64,000 nt of DNA from Ancylostoma caninum (Eukaryota > Nematoda > Chromadorea > Rhabditida > Ancylostomatidae), in NCBI GenBank assembly GCA_037903475.1, contig JBAJFG010000545.1, positions 1,426,001-1,490,000 of the forward strand, written 5' to 3'. Positions 60,895 to 64,000 of the stretch are shown in pieces; positions within the stretch are counted from its first letter, which is position 1; every line of letters starts with the position of its first letter. The notes under the pieces were generated by a model. That model saw nothing but the letters and a program-made list of their open reading frames with translations, was not told where the DNA came from and searched no databases. Both the position numbers and the translations under genes were made by a program.

Positions 60895-63643
60895 CTAGAC
60901 CTGGAAATAAACGAGCTGAGAGGGTTTAATAAAAAATCTATTTTGGAAGGGGCTACAGCCTACTTGTTTAGCAGTAAAATAGAGGAGCTCCCTATGCTTT
61001 GTGGAGCCAAACTCTACCACTTAGCCTAATTGGAACATTCTCAAAACCACTGCTTACCCTTATCTTTCTCGGCTCCATTGTGAAGAAATTGGCTTGGAAT
61101 GGAGAGCTTCCAGAAAGTTGAGGCTGGGGAGTCGTAAGAGAATACATCTGCGGTAGTCCATATTGCGCTAACACCTGATTCTGGTCGCATTCAGAAACTC
61201 CACATCCTGTCGGGCTCGCTGCAGGAGTTGAACTAGTGCCAACAGAATTTTGCTCCGTGCCTAGTGGTTGCTGAGGAAGAGGCGTTTCTGAACTAATTGA
61301 GCCCGGAATTAGCGGCTCATATGGAAGCACTTGTTGGCTTTGAATTGCTCCTGCACTGTCTAGACCAGGGAAAAGCACTGACTCACCCGGAAGCCCTTGT
61401 AAGGATTGAGGAATGCCTGCTTGGCCGGGGAATAGTGGCTGGAATTGAGGAACCGGGACATCCGAAACAGGAGTCATCGTAGGTTGAGCTACGGGCACTT
61501 GCTGCGACTGAGGAATTCCTTCTTGGCCTGGAAATAGCGGTTGGAATTGAGGAAGCGGGATATCCGACCCAGGGGTCGGCGTCGGTTGAACCGCGGGCCC
61601 TTGTTGAGGTTGAGAAATTCCCGCTTGTCCTGGAAATAGGGGCTGGAACTGTGGAACCGGGATATCTGAGCCAGGAGCCAGCGTAGGTTGACCTGTAGGT
61701 CCTTCTTGAGATTGAGAAATCTCTGCTTGGCCTGGAACTAGTGGCTGGAATTGAGGAACCGGGATATCTGAGCCAGAAATCGGTGCGGATTCCCCTTCGG
61801 ATGGTGGCTGGGGTTGAGCCGGTCCTGCACTAGCTTGAGCAGGTGCTAATGTCGGTTGACGTTCGGGAATTTCTTGAGGATTAGGCGCTCCCGTAGTAAT
61901 CTGTCCAGGAAGCAGAAGGGGTTCTCCTGTGAGCCCTGCTTGAGCTGGAGGAGCTCTCGGGGTAACTGGGCTGGAAATGAACGGTGGTTGGCCAGTGAGT
62001 AGTGGTTGTGGTCGAGGAAGGCCTGCCGCTATTGGGATAGGAATCAGGGGAGGTTGTCCTGGAAGAAGCGGCTGAGCACCAGGCTTCAGACCAGCGATCA
62101 GTGGCTGGGGTTGACGGAGCCCTGCCGCAATTGGGACAGGAATCAGCGCCGGTGATCCTGTAAGAAGAGGCTGAGGTTGAGCCACAGGTTTTGGACCAGC
62201 GAGTAGTGCAGCTTGACCAGCAAGGAGTTGCTGTTCCTGTAAGCATCTCGGGGTACAACTTGGCATGCAAGCGGCCGCGCACTGAGAAGAAGCGACAGCG
62301 GTTTGGCTGGCGACCGAAAAAGCTTGTTTGACGAGAACCTGATGCTCCTGGATGCACTGAGGGGTACAGCCTGGCATGCAGTCGGACAAGCACTGAGGCA
62401 CAGCTGCGACATGCGTCTCCTTGACGGCGATCAGCTGTTGTTTCTGGACCTGAGCAACTTGTACACATCGCTGCTCGCACGACTGTTTGCACAGAGGAGT
62501 GCAAACTGTAGAGGTGAACAGATCACCACATGAGTGTCCACAGCTTTGCTGGCAGACAGGCATGCACAGTGCTGGCGAGACGAGTTTCGGCATCACAACT
62601 CGAATCGGAACCACTTGCTGTGGCATGCACGACTGTGAGCACGTGAATCCACATCGTGAACGGCACGTCGAGGCGAATTTGCTGCGAGCACATGCGGGGA
62701 TGCAGGTGTGCTGACACGAGGCTCGGCACATGGAGACCTGCGACTGGATGGCACAGGCACATGACGACTGTGGAATGGGTTTCATACAGGTGCAATGTGG
62801 GCTGAGGCCTGCTTGACAGCTACACGAACCGGGAGCGAAGGAGTGAGCACATGGACATTGACGTTTTTCACGACCGGGCGATGCCTGAAACAAAGACGTG
62901 GGGGATGACTGCTCATCTTGGATTAAGTAACTGCTTCCAGTAATTTCAGCAGCATTATATGACACATCTGTCAGTCTATCTAGGGTGTGGGCCTTGATGA
63001 GGCAAAATGGGCGTGTCAACGTTTTGCGATTTGTTCAATCAAACCCTTGCCCAGCCCTTTACTACCGGATAGTCGAAGTCAATTATTCATTCTGGACTAG
63101 GTTCGAAGAATTTGAATGTTCAAAAAGCGAGATAGAAATCTCAGTTCTCAAAAAATACCTCACAGATAGGTTGATTTGCAGAAAATTTCAGGGAAATCAG
63201 AAAATTGAAGTTACATTAAGGAGGTGTGATGAGCTGTTAATATATGCCTTATAAGAAGTGCGACGTGTATTTTTTTGTAGTGGAGATGTAAAGAAAATGG
63301 TTCCAGAAATGTGTTGAGGCGATGTTGCACTCGGGTAGTGGAAGTTACTTTGCCTCTGGAGAATTATAGAAAGTAAAGGTACCAGCTAGTAAGAAAATTT
63401 GTTCAAAAACGCCGAGAATTGCAGAATCTACACGGTAGACCTCTTCCTTGCGGTGGAAAAGCTGTATTTATTTTTCCTTAAGAAAAAAGAATAATTGTCT
63501 TTTTCTATCTGAATTCACTGAATAAGATTCAAGAAAGGCAAACAATGAAAATGTCGGTCAGAAATTAAGTAGCAAAACTTGCTCCTTACCTGTTCACTTA
63601 CTGCTACTAGCAGTACGAACCCCAGTGCCAAAGCAGTACGCAT
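60895..63643 (-). CDS. Secreted Cys-repeat and Pro/Gln-rich protein C3X-C
   Basis: Exons are 63590-63643, 61058-62884 and 60895-60900, giving about 628 residues. The signal exon is MRTALALGFVLLVAVSEQ; an in-frame ATG 15 nt upstream sits near the predicted start of transcription and is less likely. REKR, a furin-type site, precedes QCPC. The head is closest to C3X-A (SCMPQQVVPIRVVMPKL, CTPLCKQSCEQRC). Only two C-x3-C-MP-x-C-x3-C units follow (CLSDCMPGCTPQC, CAAACMPSCTPRC). The rest, about 380 residues, is Pro/Gln/Gly-rich, with four to five copies of a roughly 32-residue unit around GSDIPVPQFQPLFPGQAG. Exon 2 ends EPRKIR at GTAAGC. The next acceptor (TTTCCAG) opens on GTC TAG, so the tail is Val-stop, as in C3X-B. 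The two-part layout suggests a crosslinked head with an extended, flexible tail (inference). Confidence 0.8.
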
Positions 63644-63682
63644 TGCTGCCGCTGACATGTTGAGCAGCTTAGGTGCCGGCGG

Positions 63683-63689
63683 CTTTATA
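63683..63689 (-). promoter_or_regulatory. TATA box of C3X-C
   Basis: TATAAAG on the minus strand, 46 bp before the ATG at 63643. Confidence 0.7.
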
Positions 63690-63975
63690 GTCGGCCAGAC
63701 CGGACAAGCACGATCAAGAGAATTTTTTTAGTTCCTCGACTCTTATCGTCACCTGTGCAACCGGAGACGCGTGGTATGACAAGGATTAAGCTGCACGCTT
63801 ATGTAAACTCGCAGAGCAGGCACCTGTACTAGATCCTTAACTTATCGCACGTGAGAAGGTTAACAAACACTGAATAGACAGCTGTGACTTTCATGTTCGT
63901 TTGTCATGAGGAGATAGATGAAATAGCCACAGAAGGGCAACTTGACATGGCGTTATTGTTGACGGGAATTTTGGC

Positions 63976-63982
63976 TATAAAA
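63976..63982 (+). promoter_or_regulatory. Plus-strand TATA box at window edge
   Basis: TATAAAA on the plus strand in ggctataaaaaccacatgcc, about 290 bp from the C3X-C TATA box and pointing outward. It may drive a divergent gene just beyond the window. Confidence 0.35.
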
Positions 63983-64000
63983 ACCACATGCCTATTCCCC

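Noticed and set aside
1..64000. Bacterial-type features (operons, CRISPR, Shine-Dalgarno sites)
   Set aside because: The spliced genes, TATA boxes and repeat content are eukaryotic; regular microsatellites are not CRISPR arrays.

Overview
The window is nuclear DNA from a multicellular eukaryote, most likely a clade V (strongylid or hookworm-like) nematode. The evidence is small exons joined by introns with TTTCAG-type acceptors, a Clc-like claudin-family gene, and secreted proteins built from the C-X3-C-X3-C repeat (Pfam C_tripleX type, known mainly from Caenorhabditis). The rest is AT-rich DNA full of short inverted-repeat elements and ATTC microsatellites. The species is inference. All gene models were spliced by eye from splice signals and reading phase.

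Layout. 1-1242 (+): 3' end of a family-B/adhesion-type GPCR covering TM3-TM7. 2001-3188 and 24026-25238: two opposite-orientation copies of a terminal-inverted-repeat element with a TA target duplication and two tRNA-like modules inside. 7456-11900 (-): five phase-compatible exons of an unidentified single-pass membrane protein with a glycosylated ectodomain. 22540-22692 and 34300-34505 (+): two coding-looking exons whose phases fit, family unknown. 13600-14060 and 31800-32240: large tetranucleotide arrays. 36485-37847 (+): complete five-exon Clc-like four-TM gene. 40545-45403 (-): complete twelve-exon Hyccin/FAM126 orthologue, a subunit of the plasma-membrane PI4-kinase III alpha complex.

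46034-63643 (-) is the most distinctive part. Three head-to-tail paralogues (called C3X-A, C3X-B and C3X-C here) encode secreted, extremely cysteine-rich proteins. All three share an 18-residue signal-peptide exon, phase-0 introns, a TATA box 45-46 bp before the ATG, a dibasic or furin-like site just before the first CPC motif, and a common Cys-rich head. Their bodies differ: A has about 15 tandem C-X3-C-X3-C-X3-C units plus a unique CCRRRR tail, B has seven units (one decayed), and C has two units followed by a long Pro/Gln-rich repeat domain. B and C both splice to a last exon that codes only for Val and stop. By analogy with other nematode Cys-repeat families, a disulfide-crosslinked extracellular matrix or secretion is the best guess, but this is inference.

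Most remaining DNA shows no supportable gene. It carries palindromes, MITE-like elements and degenerate repeats, listed individually. Introns are long in places, so exons of genes starting outside the window may be hidden there.
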